From an uncultured Bacilli bacterium (GTDB taxonomy: Bacteria > Bacillota_I > Bacilli_A > RF39 > UBA660): 16,026 bases of DNA. The notes beneath the pieces were generated by a model. It saw only the letters and a program-made list of their open reading frames with translations. It made no database searches and had not been told where the DNA came from. Location: NCBI GenBank assembly GCA_934102255.1, contig CAKOSN010000037.1:1-16026 (forward strand), read 5' to 3'. This document shows positions 5,561 through 12,345 of this stretch, in pieces (within the stretch, counting starts at the first letter, position 1; each line of letters opens with the position of its first letter). Made by a program: the position numbers and the translations under genes.

Positions 5561-6336
5561 CTTGGATACCCCACATACATCATGCCATTACATATAATGC
5601 CACCCATTCCCATCTCTCCATTCTTTGTTTTTTCTAAAAGTTCAATTAAGTTAATTTCTTTACTTTTTTCTGTCAAAGCCACATTACAAGCGATAATTGC
5701 TGGGTCTAAGGCGTGAATATTTACTCGTTTTGGACTACTAGCAAAGTTCGCACCAGCTTTTATAAGCTCTTCATAATTACTTTGACAAGCTCCAGCAATA
5801 ATAATCAACTTTTCATGAGAACTTTCATACTTCCTAGCATTTTTAACTGCCTTAACGAAATTTAAAGAATTTTTATAATTTCTTAAATCTTTTTTATCTC
5901 CCTTTTTCTTCATATAAGCATCATGCCCTGTAATAATTACAATATCAGGCTTAGCATCTTTCAAATAAGAAATTATATCATCGCTAACAGTTTCTTCATC
6001 AATTTTTCTCCCGATAGCAAATACTTTGTTTTGCTTATAATAATCCATACATCTTTTTAAATACTCACTATCTCCGTCTAAATGTAAAATACGAGCTGGC
6101 AAATAAAAGAAATTACTTCTATCTTCACTTTTTACTTCATCAATAAAATTACTGGGGCGAAAATCATCTTCTACCGTACTTTTATCGACACTAACACAAT
6201 CATCTATAGGGCTGTCTGCATAAAGCCTAGCATAAACTCCTTTTAGATAAACAGTATCACCCCTAATATTTAATACTAAAAAGACAGTATCATTACCATA
6301 ACTATTTCTTGTAATATAGTCGCCTTTTTTAATCAC
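5557..6336 (-). CDS. yabG: Sporulation-specific protease YabG
   Basis: YabG is a mother-cell protease that processes spore coat proteins and, in Clostridioides difficile, germination proteins. The start is taken as the GTG at 6336, six bases after GGTGA, giving 259 aa; an ATG four codons upstream has no ribosome site. The N-terminus MIKKGDYITRNSYGND forms the small beta-barrel typical of YabG. The core contains VIITGHDAYMKKKG (134-147) and IIIAGACQSNYEELIKAGANFASSPKR (179-204), whose His and Cys are the likely catalytic pair by comparison with the family. The C-terminus GMGGIICNGMMYVGYPR is also characteristic. It precedes veg with a four-base overlap, as part of the conserved ksgA-yabG-veg order. 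In Bacillus it is sigma-K dependent; no sigma-K promoter is evident in the repeat-containing gap upstream. Confidence 0.95.
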   Translation of the reverse strand: MIKKGDYITRNSYGNDTVFLVLNIRGDTVYLKGVYARLYADSPIDDCVSVDKSTVEDDFRPSNFIDEVKSEDRSNFFYLPARILHLDGDSEYLKRCMDYYKQNKVFAIGRKIDEETVSDDIISYLKDAKPDIVIITGHDAYMKKKGDKKDLRNYKNSLNFVKAVKNARKYESSHEKLIIIAGACQSNYEELIKAGANFASSPKRVNIHALDPAIIACNVALTEKSKEINLIELLEKTKNGEMGMGGIICNGMMYVGYPR

Positions 6337-6370
6337 GAATATCACCATTAAATAATATTATTTAGACAAT

Positions 6371-6396
6371 AAAAAAAGAACCCCAAAAGTAATTCT
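6371..6396 (-). terminator. Possible weak terminator between rsmA and yabG
   Basis: On the minus strand a six-bp stem (AGAATT with GGTTCT, two G:U pairs) and an eight-base loop are followed by a run of seven T residues. The stem is weak; the T run is the stronger signal. Confidence 0.3.
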
Positions 6397-6418
6397 TAAA
6401 ATTATTTTTAACAGTTCA

Positions 6419-6517
6419 CACTTTTTCTTAACGACTTTTGATATAAACTTGCACCTTTTTCTAACGACTTTTTATATAAATTTGCACCTTTTCATAACGA
6501 CTTTTAAAAAAATGTAC
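6419..6517. repeat. 33-bp imperfect tandem repeat, three copies
   Basis: Units at 6419-6451, 6452-6484 and 6485-6517 share CAC(C)TTTTTC-TAACGACTTTT-TATAAA-TTG with few changes; the third copy diverges in its last third. The repeat fills the gap between rsmA and yabG. A period of 33 bases equals 11 codons, and one minus-strand frame reads KSLEKGASLYQ across two copies, but there is no suitable start with a ribosome site and the frames are broken, so I treat it as non-coding. Function is unknown. Confidence 0.85.
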
Positions 6518-6526
6518 AAATTCATC

Positions 6527-7312
6527 TTAATTTTCTTCAAGAATTTTAAATATATCTATAAATTCTTCTAAGCTAATTTCTTCTGCTCTATTTTGTAAAT
6601 TATGATTATATTTAATCAAAACACTATTTATTTTCTCTAAATCATAACGCTTTAAATTATTGCGAAGGTTTTTTCTTTTAAACTGAAAAGCACTTTTTAC
6701 AAATTTAAAAAATTTATCCTCATCTAAAACAATTTTTTCTTCTTTTCTAGTCAACTTAAGTATAGCGCTATCAACATTGGGTACTGGATAAAAAGCCTTT
6801 CTAGGTACTTCAAATAACTTATTTATATTATAATAATAATCTAAATAAACAGTTATTGAGCCATACTCTTTACTACCACACTTTGCACTAAAACGGTCAG
6901 CTACTTCCTTCTGAACCATTAAAGTACAAGACTTTTCATTTAATTTCTCAGCAATAATCTTTTCTAATATTGGGGTTGTAATATAATAAGGTATATTGGC
7001 AACAATATATAAATTTTTATAATTATTTGGTAAATACTCTTTAACATTTACCTTCATAAAATCTTCATAGACAACATTCAAATTATCTGCATTTATCTTA
7101 TCTAAAACTGGCTTTACCTCTTTATCAATCTCAAAAGCTATAACTGGACAATTAAATTTAACTAAATATTTAGTTAATGCCCCATGACCTGGTCCAATTT
7201 CTATAATACAATCATCTTTAGAACATTCAATACTATCAACTATTTTTTGTAAAACCTTCTCATTTTGTAAAAAATTTTGTCCTAAATTCTTCTTAAACTT
7301 AAACTTTTCCAT
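6527..7312 (-). CDS. rsmA: 16S rRNA dimethyladenosine transferase RsmA/KsgA
   Basis: RsmA (KsgA) dimethylates two adjacent adenines (A1518 and A1519, E. coli numbering) in the last helix of 16S rRNA, using S-adenosylmethionine, late in small-subunit assembly. The 261-aa length is normal for a slightly short family member. Visible motifs are KKNLGQNFLQN (7-17), the SAM-binding EIGPGHGALT (38-47), the acidic EID at 61-63, and the catalytic NIPYYITTP (106-114; usually NLPYY). The C-terminal helical domain has AFQFKRKNLRNNLK. The ATG lies four bases after the stop of the GNAT gene and its ribosome site AGGTAGGAG spans that stop, so the two genes are translationally coupled. yabG and veg follow as in B. 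subtilis, but behind a tandem-repeat spacer. Confidence 0.97.
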   Translation of the reverse strand: MEKFKFKKNLGQNFLQNEKVLQKIVDSIECSKDDCIIEIGPGHGALTKYLVKFNCPVIAFEIDKEVKPVLDKINADNLNVVYEDFMKVNVKEYLPNNYKNLYIVANIPYYITTPILEKIIAEKLNEKSCTLMVQKEVADRFSAKCGSKEYGSITVYLDYYYNINKLFEVPRKAFYPVPNVDSAILKLTRKEEKIVLDEDKFFKFVKSAFQFKRKNLRNNLKRYDLEKINSVLIKYNHNLQNRAEEISLEEFIDIFKILEEN

Positions 7313-7316
7313 TCTC

Positions 7317-7817
7317 CTACCTCTTTATGCTATATCTATCAATTACAACATTATCATTGTAATTAACACTTTCAATAAACTTACCACCATTATTAATAAT
7401 AATTTTTTTAGAGCCAATGTTATTATCATTGCAAGTAATTATAATCTCTTCGTACCCCATAGCAACCATTTTCTCAACTAACATCTTACAAATTTCATTG
7501 CCATATCCTAATCTTCTCTTACTTGGCACAACACCATACATAATGTGTCCAGAAAACTTATAAGTATCACTATCAACTTCAGGATTTAATCTAATACTCG
7601 CATGACCAACTATTTTATCATCTTCGATAGCAAAATAGAAAATTTCTTTAACCCCATTATTACCTATACCATTCTTTTTATCTTCAACACCCTTTAAAAA
7701 ATCAACAAAATTTTCTTTAGTTACAAACGGTTTAAAATCTGGATACATCCTTTTATAATCAGCATTATATTCATCTATTCTATTAATATCTGTAATATCA
7801 TCTTCTTTTAAATACAT
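7317..7817 (-). CDS. GNAT-family N-acetyltransferase
   Basis: The protein has the GNAT fold pattern: an N-terminal helix region, the strand FYFAIEDDKIVGHASIRL, the strand IMYGVVPSKRRLGYGNEICKMLVEKM carrying the acetyl-CoA pyrophosphate-binding loop (R-R-x-G-Y-G, like Q/RxxGxG/A) and a C-terminal ITCNDNNIGSKKIIINNGGKF segment, typical of the final helix-strand of GNAT enzymes. The substrate is unknown. The start is the ATG at 7817, nine bases after AAAGGA, giving 166 aa; a TTG 18 bases upstream lies in the ribosome site itself. It heads an operon with rsmA and takes the place of rnmV in the Bacillus order. A role in ribosomal protein or tRNA modification is possible but is only suggested by the neighbour. 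Confidence 0.88.
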   Translation of the reverse strand: MYLKEDDITDINRIDEYNADYKRMYPDFKPFVTKENFVDFLKGVEDKKNGIGNNGVKEIFYFAIEDDKIVGHASIRLNPEVDSDTYKFSGHIMYGVVPSKRRLGYGNEICKMLVEKMVAMGYEEIIITCNDNNIGSKKIIINNGGKFIESVNYNDNVVIDRYSIKR

Positions 7818-7876
7818 TATATTTTTTCCTTTCAATCATCTTTTTATTTAAAACGAAACAAATCAATTTCTAATCC

Positions 7877-7882
7877 ATTATA
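7877..7882 (-). promoter_or_regulatory. -10 element of the GNAT-rsmA operon
   Basis: A perfect TATAAT lies on the minus strand 60 bases before the GNAT start. The position 17 bases upstream is TTTTTT, which is the T run of the preceding terminator, so the -35 is poor but the region is AT-rich like an UP element. Confidence 0.5.
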
Positions 7883-7898
7883 CCCTAAAAAAATAAAT

Positions 7899-7945
7899 AA
7901 AAAAAGGTATCTTACCAGCCTTTTCTTAAGACATCGTAAGATACC
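7899..7945 (-). terminator. Terminator of metG-tatD-3D operon, overlapping the coding end
   Basis: A perfect 10-bp stem (GGTATCTTAC at 7945-7936 and GTAAGATACC at 7915-7906, minus strand) is followed by seven T residues. The left arm lies inside the last codons of the 3D-domain gene and the right arm contains its TAA stop. The loop of 20 bases is long. Confidence 0.85.
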
Positions 7946-8439
7946 ACAGACCTACCAACATTTTTTCTAGCATAATCTTCGCTAACTGTTAATAAGTCTA
8001 AATTATATTTACTAACACCCCTATCAAGAACTATTGCATACATAGGTTCACTATATAATTTATGTTCATTAATACGAATGATAGTCCCACAAGGCAAAGC
8101 CTTAGATGATGCAACAATATTTACTTTACCATAAGTTTTATCTTCATAGGTAACATTGCCACTTAAAACATCTAAACTACTCATACAAGCTAAATGTCCA
8201 CTACATAAAGGGCAATCAGCACCATATCCAGTTAAATAACCCGTATAAGTATCTTTTGCACTATAAATATCATTTTTTATATCATTTTCCAACTTCATTG
8301 CCATAGCATTTAAATCTAAAGTAAAATCAAGGTTAGAATTGCTTGTGTTATTATAATAATTTATTCCACTAGAAGAACCAAGTAGCATAGCAACACCCAC
8401 TAACAAGAACCCTTGTATTCCTCGTAAAAATATCTTCAA
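7912..8439 (-). CDS. Secreted or membrane-anchored 3D-domain protein (YabE/YocH-like C-terminus)
   Basis: The 3D domain is a double-psi beta-barrel related to lytic transglycosylase MltA and found in cell-wall enzymes such as YabE and YocH. The start is the TTG at 8439, eight bases after GGTGGTG; the open frame extends 51 bases further into tatD but without a ribosome site. The 175-aa protein has an uncleaved-looking membrane anchor or signal peptide (3-21, IFLRGIQGFLLVGVAMLL), a linker, and the 3D domain at 65-175. Family features are TGYGADC (70-76), KALPCGTIIRI (113-123), AIVLDRG (135-141), LDLLT (147-151) and the terminal VLRKGW. Catalytic-type aspartates are D139 and D148. Four cysteines (76, 79, 85, 117) are unusual. 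It lacks the G5 and DUF348 domains of YabE but holds the yabE position, after tatD. Confidence 0.85.
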   Translation of the reverse strand: MKIFLRGIQGFLLVGVAMLLGSSSGINYYNNTSNSNLDFTLDLNAMAMKLENDIKNDIYSAKDTYTGYLTGYGADCPLCSGHLACMSSLDVLSGNVTYEDKTYGKVNIVASSKALPCGTIIRINEHKLYSEPMYAIVLDRGVSKYNLDLLTVSEDYARKNVGRSVVSYDVLRKGW

Positions 8440-8479
8440 AATTAAAACACCACCTGCTAAAAGTCTATCATAGCATGTC

Positions 8480-9217
8480 TTAAATGTCAAAAATTCTCTT
8501 TATATTTTGATTGGTAATTTTTGCTAATTCCTCTAAAGAAATGCCATAAATATCAGCAACAAACTTAGCAGTATTTATCATTTTTCCTGGATTATTTTGA
8601 GTTCCACGGAAAGGCACTGGTGTAAGATAAGGACTATCTGTTTCTAAAATAATACTATTTATATCTATATTTTTTAAAGTATCTTTTAAATTACAATTCT
8701 TAAAAGTAACTACTCCATTCACTCCTAAAACAAAGCCCAGCTTAATATATTCCTTAGCCATTTCTAAACTACCACTAAAGGAATGAATAACGCCAAAATT
8801 ATGATGTCTTTTTAAAATTTCCAAAGTATCACCAGCCGCATCACGACTATGTATAACTACTGGTAAATTTAATTTTTCAGCTATATCCAACTGACATTCA
8901 AAAACTTCTATCTGTTTATTTTTATTATCCTTAGTATAGTGATAATCTAAACCAATCTCACCAATTCCTACTATTTTTTTATCTAAATTATCAAAAATAC
9001 CATAATCAAATTTTTCATCAATATTTTCTGGATACAATCCAACTGCACCATACATTTCAGGATATTTTTTTACTAACTCAATTACTTCTTTGCTACTTTC
9101 ATAATTATAACCAGCATTAATTACTCTAGAAACACCAGCTTCCTTAGATTCTTCTAAAATAGCATTAATATCATCATAATATTCACTTAAAATATGACAA
9201 TGAGTATCACAAAACAT
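8480..9217 (-). CDS. tatD: TatD-family metal-dependent DNase/hydrolase
   Basis: TatD proteins are TIM-barrel metal-dependent hydrolases with 3'-5' exonuclease or nuclease activity, acting in DNA repair and degradation. The 245-aa length is standard. Metal ligands are all visible: DTHCH (D4, H6, H8), GEIGLD (E87), VIHSRDA (H123), IHSFSG (H145; usually HCFSG) and ETDSPYLTPVPFRG (D194). In the GxHPE position it has GLYPE (60-64), so tyrosine replaces a commonly conserved histidine that is not a metal ligand. Its ATG begins directly after the metG stop (9218-9220) and uses GAGG in the metG end, implying coupling. The downstream 3D gene starts 40 bases after its stop. Confidence 0.96.
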   Translation of the reverse strand: MFCDTHCHILSEYYDDINAILEESKEAGVSRVINAGYNYESSKEVIELVKKYPEMYGAVGLYPENIDEKFDYGIFDNLDKKIVGIGEIGLDYHYTKDNKNKQIEVFECQLDIAEKLNLPVVIHSRDAAGDTLEILKRHHNFGVIHSFSGSLEMAKEYIKLGFVLGVNGVVTFKNCNLKDTLKNIDINSIILETDSPYLTPVPFRGTQNNPGKMINTAKFVADIYGISLEELAKITNQNIKRIFDI

Positions 9218-10753
9218 CTACTTAACCTCAATTCTATCAAATAAATGTTGTGGTTCTCCTAAAGTCTTACCCGTTTCTAAAGCTCCAAAATGTAACGCAC
9301 TTTCAATGCTTACTTTTTCTGTATTTAATTGTTTTAAAATCTTTGCACTAGTATCAGGTAAGTAAGCTCCAAGTAGAATACCGCAAACTCTAATACTCTC
9401 TAGTAAATTATATAAAACAGTCGCAAGTCTATCTTTCTTAGTCTCGTCTTTAGCTAAAACCCAAGGTGTTGTCTCATCAATATACTTATTACATCTCTTT
9501 AAAACGCCGAAAATTTCATCAATAGCATCACCAATATGTAAGCTATCCATTTTAATCTTAACATTATTATAAAGATTTTCTGTCATACTAATTAGTTCAT
9601 CATCAATACTTTCTTTAACACCTGGATTAGTAATAACACCATCAAAATATTTATAAGCCATACTAACTGTACGATTAACTAAATTACCTAAAATATTTAC
9701 TAAATCACTATTAATTCTTTCGACTAACAAATCTTCACTATAAACACCGTCAGCACTGAAAGGTATCTCATGTAAGAAATAATATCTAATTGCATCTACG
9801 CCATATTTCTTAACTAAATCATCAGCATAAACAACATTTCCTTTAGACTTACTCATCTTACCGTCAGCCATAATTAACCAAGGGTGTCCGAATACTCTTT
9901 TAGGCAATGGTAAATCTAAACTCATCAAAAAGCAAGGCCAATAAATAGTATGAAATCTAATAATATCTTTACCAATTAAATGTAAATCAGCTGGCCACCA
10001 TTTCTTAAATTCCTCACTGCCACCATCAACATCATAACCAATATTAGTAATATAGTTAGTTAAAGCATCAAGCCATACATAAACAACATGTTTGGCATCA
10101 AAAGTTACAGGAATTCCCCAACTAAAAGTCGAACGTGAAACACACAAGTCTTGTAAACCTGGTTTAATAAAGTTATTAATCATCTCATTTTTACGAGCAG
10201 CTGGTTCAATAAATTCAGGATGTGACTCAATATATTCAATCAATCTATCTTGATATTTAGATAATCTAAAGAAATATGCTTCTTCTTTTTTCTCTTCAAC
10301 ATCTCTACCACAATCTGGACATTTGCCGTCTACTAATTGACTTTCTGTCCAGAAAGATTCACAAGGTGTACAATAAAGACCACTATATTCGCCTTTATAA
10401 ATATCACCTTTATCATACATTTTTTTAAATATTCTTTGAACAACTTCTTCATGATGTTTATCTGTAGTTCTTACAAATTTATCATAACTAGTATTCATTG
10501 TATCCCAAATATTTTTAATTTCTCCAGATACATTATCAACAAACTCCTGAGGAGTAATACCAGCATCTTTAGCTTTTAACTCTATCTTCTCGCCATGTTC
10601 ATCAGTACCAGTTTGAAAATATACATCATATCCTTCTAATCTTTTAAATCTTGCTATTGCATCAGCTAAAACAATCTCATAAGTATTACCAATATGTGGT
10701 TTACCTGAAGTATAAGCAATAGCTGTACTAATATAAAATTTCTTCTTTTCCAT
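9218..10753 (-). CDS. metG: Methionyl-tRNA synthetase
   Basis: MetG charges tRNA-Met with methionine for initiation and elongation. The start chosen is the second ATG (10753), ten bases after AAAGG, giving 511 aa. The class I signature is PHIGN (19-23, HIGH variant) and the second is GKMSKSKGN (298-306). A zinc knuckle is formed by CTPC (C128, C131) and CPDC (C145, C148). The anticodon-binding helical domain follows (about 350-480). The protein ends at LFDRIEVK, so it lacks the C-terminal tRNA-binding (EMAP/Trbp111) domain of the 664-aa B. subtilis MetS. It is first in an operon with tatD and the 3D gene and is controlled by the Met T-box upstream. Confidence 0.97.
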   Translation of the reverse strand: MEKKKFYISTAIAYTSGKPHIGNTYEIVLADAIARFKRLEGYDVYFQTGTDEHGEKIELKAKDAGITPQEFVDNVSGEIKNIWDTMNTSYDKFVRTTDKHHEEVVQRIFKKMYDKGDIYKGEYSGLYCTPCESFWTESQLVDGKCPDCGRDVEEKKEEAYFFRLSKYQDRLIEYIESHPEFIEPAARKNEMINNFIKPGLQDLCVSRSTFSWGIPVTFDAKHVVYVWLDALTNYITNIGYDVDGGSEEFKKWWPADLHLIGKDIIRFHTIYWPCFLMSLDLPLPKRVFGHPWLIMADGKMSKSKGNVVYADDLVKKYGVDAIRYYFLHEIPFSADGVYSEDLLVERINSDLVNILGNLVNRTVSMAYKYFDGVITNPGVKESIDDELISMTENLYNNVKIKMDSLHIGDAIDEIFGVLKRCNKYIDETTPWVLAKDETKKDRLATVLYNLLESIRVCGILLGAYLPDTSAKILKQLNTEKVSIESALHFGALETGKTLGEPQHLFDRIEVK

Positions 10754-10798
10754 AATTATCATACCTTTCTTACCTTAATCATTTAATCCCTAAGAATA

Positions 10799-10992
10799 TA
10801 AAAAAGCCATAAATATAAGGACGAATTACCGCGGTACCACCTTATTTTATGACTTAACATACACTCTTATCTTAACGCGATTAAACGATTTAACTCCCAA
10901 ATCCATACTCCCTATTAATCTTGCCCATCTTTCACCAACTAAAAGGCTCTCTTTTCAAAGACGCTTAGGTACCCATTTGTTCCTTGTTAATT
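10799..10992 (-). promoter_or_regulatory. T-box leader (methionine type) upstream of metG
   Basis: The 14-base T-box sequence AAGGTGGTACCGCG is perfect at 10843-10830 (minus strand), followed by TTCGTCC. A terminator stem pairs 10854-10840 with 10820-10805 (GTCATAAAATAAGG-like arms) and ends in a T run at 10805-10800. The antiterminator would use the T-box sequence and the UUCGUCC side. In the stem I region the expected AGAGAG and GGTGAAA loops are visible, and an AUG at 10906-10904 in the context GAGT-ATG-GATTTGGGAG is the likely specifier, matching tRNA-Met and metG; a second AUG at 10928-10926 is an alternative. Uncharged tRNA-Met should cause read-through into metG. Confidence 0.93.
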
Positions 10993-10998
10993 ACTCAT

Positions 10999-11027
10999 AG
11001 TATAGCACATTTTCTTTTATTTGTTAC
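10999..11027 (-). promoter_or_regulatory. Promoter of the metG T-box operon
   Basis: An extended -10 (TGC-TATACT, with TATACT at 11004-10999) is 17 bases from GTAACA (11027-11022), a four-of-six -35. Transcription would begin near 10992, right before the T-box leader. Confidence 0.65.
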
Positions 11028-11173
11028 TTATTTTTTATTTATCTATATGAATTATTGATTACTTCCCGCCCGCCACTCCCTTAAGAAGGCTCTCATTTAA
11101 TTTGTTTATCGTTTTACTTATATAACCAATTTTTCTTTTAAATAATCAAAATAACCCATAAATTTTCTTACGA

Positions 11174-11920
11174 TTATTCTAAATTTTCTCTTTTTAATTC
11201 CTTTTTTCTTTTTAATTCAGCAGATTTAAAATTTGCTAACACCTCTATGTCTGTATTAGACAAAGTATCATTTAATGCCTTCATGTAATCCGATAATTTA
11301 CTTCCATAACCATAATTTGCAAAATTTACATAATAACCAAGTTCTTGTATTTTTTTTATAAACTTTTCAATGTCTACAATTGCAAAAATACTTTTTTGAC
11401 ACAATTCATCAATTTCTGACATTTCATTAATTGGTGGAATGTATTCCATTTTTAAATAATCATTTAAGTTCAAAAATTTTTTGCTATTAGAATCAAAAAT
11501 GCCACTGGCAGCAAGATTTACAGAAAATCTCATCGGAATATATTTTATCGAGGCATTTGTGCCAATATTATTAATTATTATTTGACTACAACAAACTTCT
11601 GGATTATCTGAACATAGTTCCGTATACTTATCTTTTAAAAACTCAATCAACTCTGGAGTGCATAAAAAACCAACCGCTGTCGAAAGTGTTAGTAAATCAT
11701 AAGGAATATTATTTTTTCCAAGCAATACTACAGCTTCTTTTATAAGATTTTCACACAATACAACAAATTCATCCGTATTTTCCATAGCTTCATATTCTAA
11801 AATTGTTTTTGCTTCTGATTTAGAAGCAATATCCATATCTTCTTCTTTAAAGCCAACTAAAGGAACATATTTACGCGCCATTTCTATTTCTTGTTTAATT
11901 TTTAGTAAATCATTCAACAT
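11174..11920 (-). CDS. Unrecognised 248-aa protein
   Basis: I recognise no family. The start is the ATG at 11920, eight bases after GGAGG; the frame opens five codons earlier without support. The protein looks soluble: no signal peptide and no membrane segment. It begins with a helical segment (1-20), has an acidic stretch (25-53), a hydrophobic helix VVLCENLIKEAVVLLG (53-68), a mixed region with cysteines at 87, 103, 110 and 111, and ends in a very basic helix (FKSAELKRKKELKREN, 231-246). A YYVNFANYGYG segment (197-206) is tyrosine-rich. It stands alone, with its own promoter and a long leader, between the spoVT operon and the metG T-box. Paired cysteines might bind metal, but no standard motif is present. 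Confidence 0.7.
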   Translation of the reverse strand: MLNDLLKIKQEIEMARKYVPLVGFKEEDMDIASKSEAKTILEYEAMENTDEFVVLCENLIKEAVVLLGKNNIPYDLLTLSTAVGFLCTPELIEFLKDKYTELCSDNPEVCCSQIIINNIGTNASIKYIPMRFSVNLAASGIFDSNSKKFLNLNDYLKMEYIPPINEMSEIDELCQKSIFAIVDIEKFIKKIQELGYYVNFANYGYGSKLSDYMKALNDTLSNTDIEVLANFKSAELKRKKELKRENLE

Positions 11921-12101
11921 TTTAAAAACCTCCACAACACAGTATAACCATAATCAACTGCTACTTGTGCTACTAAAATAGCATACAATTAATTTAAAGT
12001 CTACATTAATTGCACTTCTAACTAAACTTTTTTAATCTATGCTAAAATATTATTTAGTTATCTACAAATGCGTTACTTTTAATTTACTATTGCAATATAA
12101 T

Positions 12102-12130
12102 TGTATATTACAAAATACAAAAATTGGCAA
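12102..12130 (-). promoter_or_regulatory. Promoter of the 248-aa gene
   Basis: On the minus strand TTGCCA (12130-12125) and TATACA (12107-12102) are separated by exactly 17 bases. The start would be near 12095, giving a leader of about 175 bases. The site follows directly after the two palindromes and its -35 lies 13 bases from the nearer one. Confidence 0.55.
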
Positions 12131-12142
12131 TTTTGCAAAAAA

Positions 12143-12198
12143 GTATTCTGTAGAATACAAAATTAAATATTTTATCCAAAAAGTATTTTAGAGAATAC
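12143..12198. promoter_or_regulatory. Two palindromic operator-like sites 40 bp apart
   Basis: GTATTCTGTAGAATAC (12143-12158) has two perfect 7-base arms around two bases. GTATTTTAGAGAATAC (12183-12198) is a slightly weaker copy. Both are embedded in the same context, A-rich before and ACAAAATT after, and the centres are 40 bp apart, close to four helical turns. A related half-site with the same flank (AATACAAAAATTGGCA) lies at 12114-12129 across the -35. The binding protein is unknown. Confidence 0.6.
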
Positions 12199-12238
12199 AA
12201 AATTGGCACTACGATAGATTTTCTTTGACACTTAAAAC

Positions 12239-12269
12239 GAGCCAGACCAGATTTCACCTAGCCTCACTC
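12239..12269 (-). terminator. GC-richer hairpin, possible terminator of the spoVT operon
   Basis: On the minus strand GAGTGAGGCTAG pairs with CTGGTCTGGCTC (GAG/CTC outer, AGGCTAG/CTGGTCT inner with two G:U pairs, a 2-base internal mismatch, and a seven-base loop), followed by GTTTT. The T run is short, so it could instead be a structured RNA element. It lies 77 bases after the end of the last spoVT-operon gene. Confidence 0.4.
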
Positions 12270-12345
12270 AAGATTTCCTTGTTGTGTATCTAATTATATC
12301 TTGATACAACCAATAAAATTGTCTACTAAAATACTCCAACTCTCC

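Larger units (their letters stand above)
11936..12345. other. 410-bp gene-free region with regulatory structure
   Basis: No plausible gene was found in either direction: ATGs are followed by stops within a few codons. It holds, on the minus strand, the end of the spoVT operon with a GC-richer hairpin (12239-12269), two palindromes (12143-12158 and 12183-12198), a sigma-A-type promoter (12102-12130) and a leader of about 175 bases before the 248-aa gene. A further imperfect inverted repeat (GTTG-TATC and GATAC-CAAC, about 12281-12310) lies closer to the end of the 732-bp gene. Confidence 0.6.

Noticed and set aside
6386..6517. Short peptide frames across the 33-bp repeat (KSLEKGASLYQ and others)
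   Set aside because: Starts lack ribosome sites and stops interrupt each frame, so a repeat protein is not supported.
6419..6517. CRISPR array
   Set aside because: The whole 33-base unit is repeated without unique spacers and no cas genes are present.
10337..10579. Plus-strand open frame inside metG
   Set aside because: It is antisense to a conserved part of methionyl-tRNA synthetase; composition and lack of a ribosome site mark it as a shadow.
10682..10693. HIGN instead of HIGH in methionyl-tRNA synthetase as a sign of inactivity
   Set aside because: The fourth residue of this motif varies in class I synthetases and KMSKS, zinc cysteines and all other core segments are intact.
11919..11951. 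Nine-codon leader peptide MVILCCGGF before the 248-aa gene
   Set aside because: It has no ribosome site and its end overlaps the ribosome site of the gene; too short to support.
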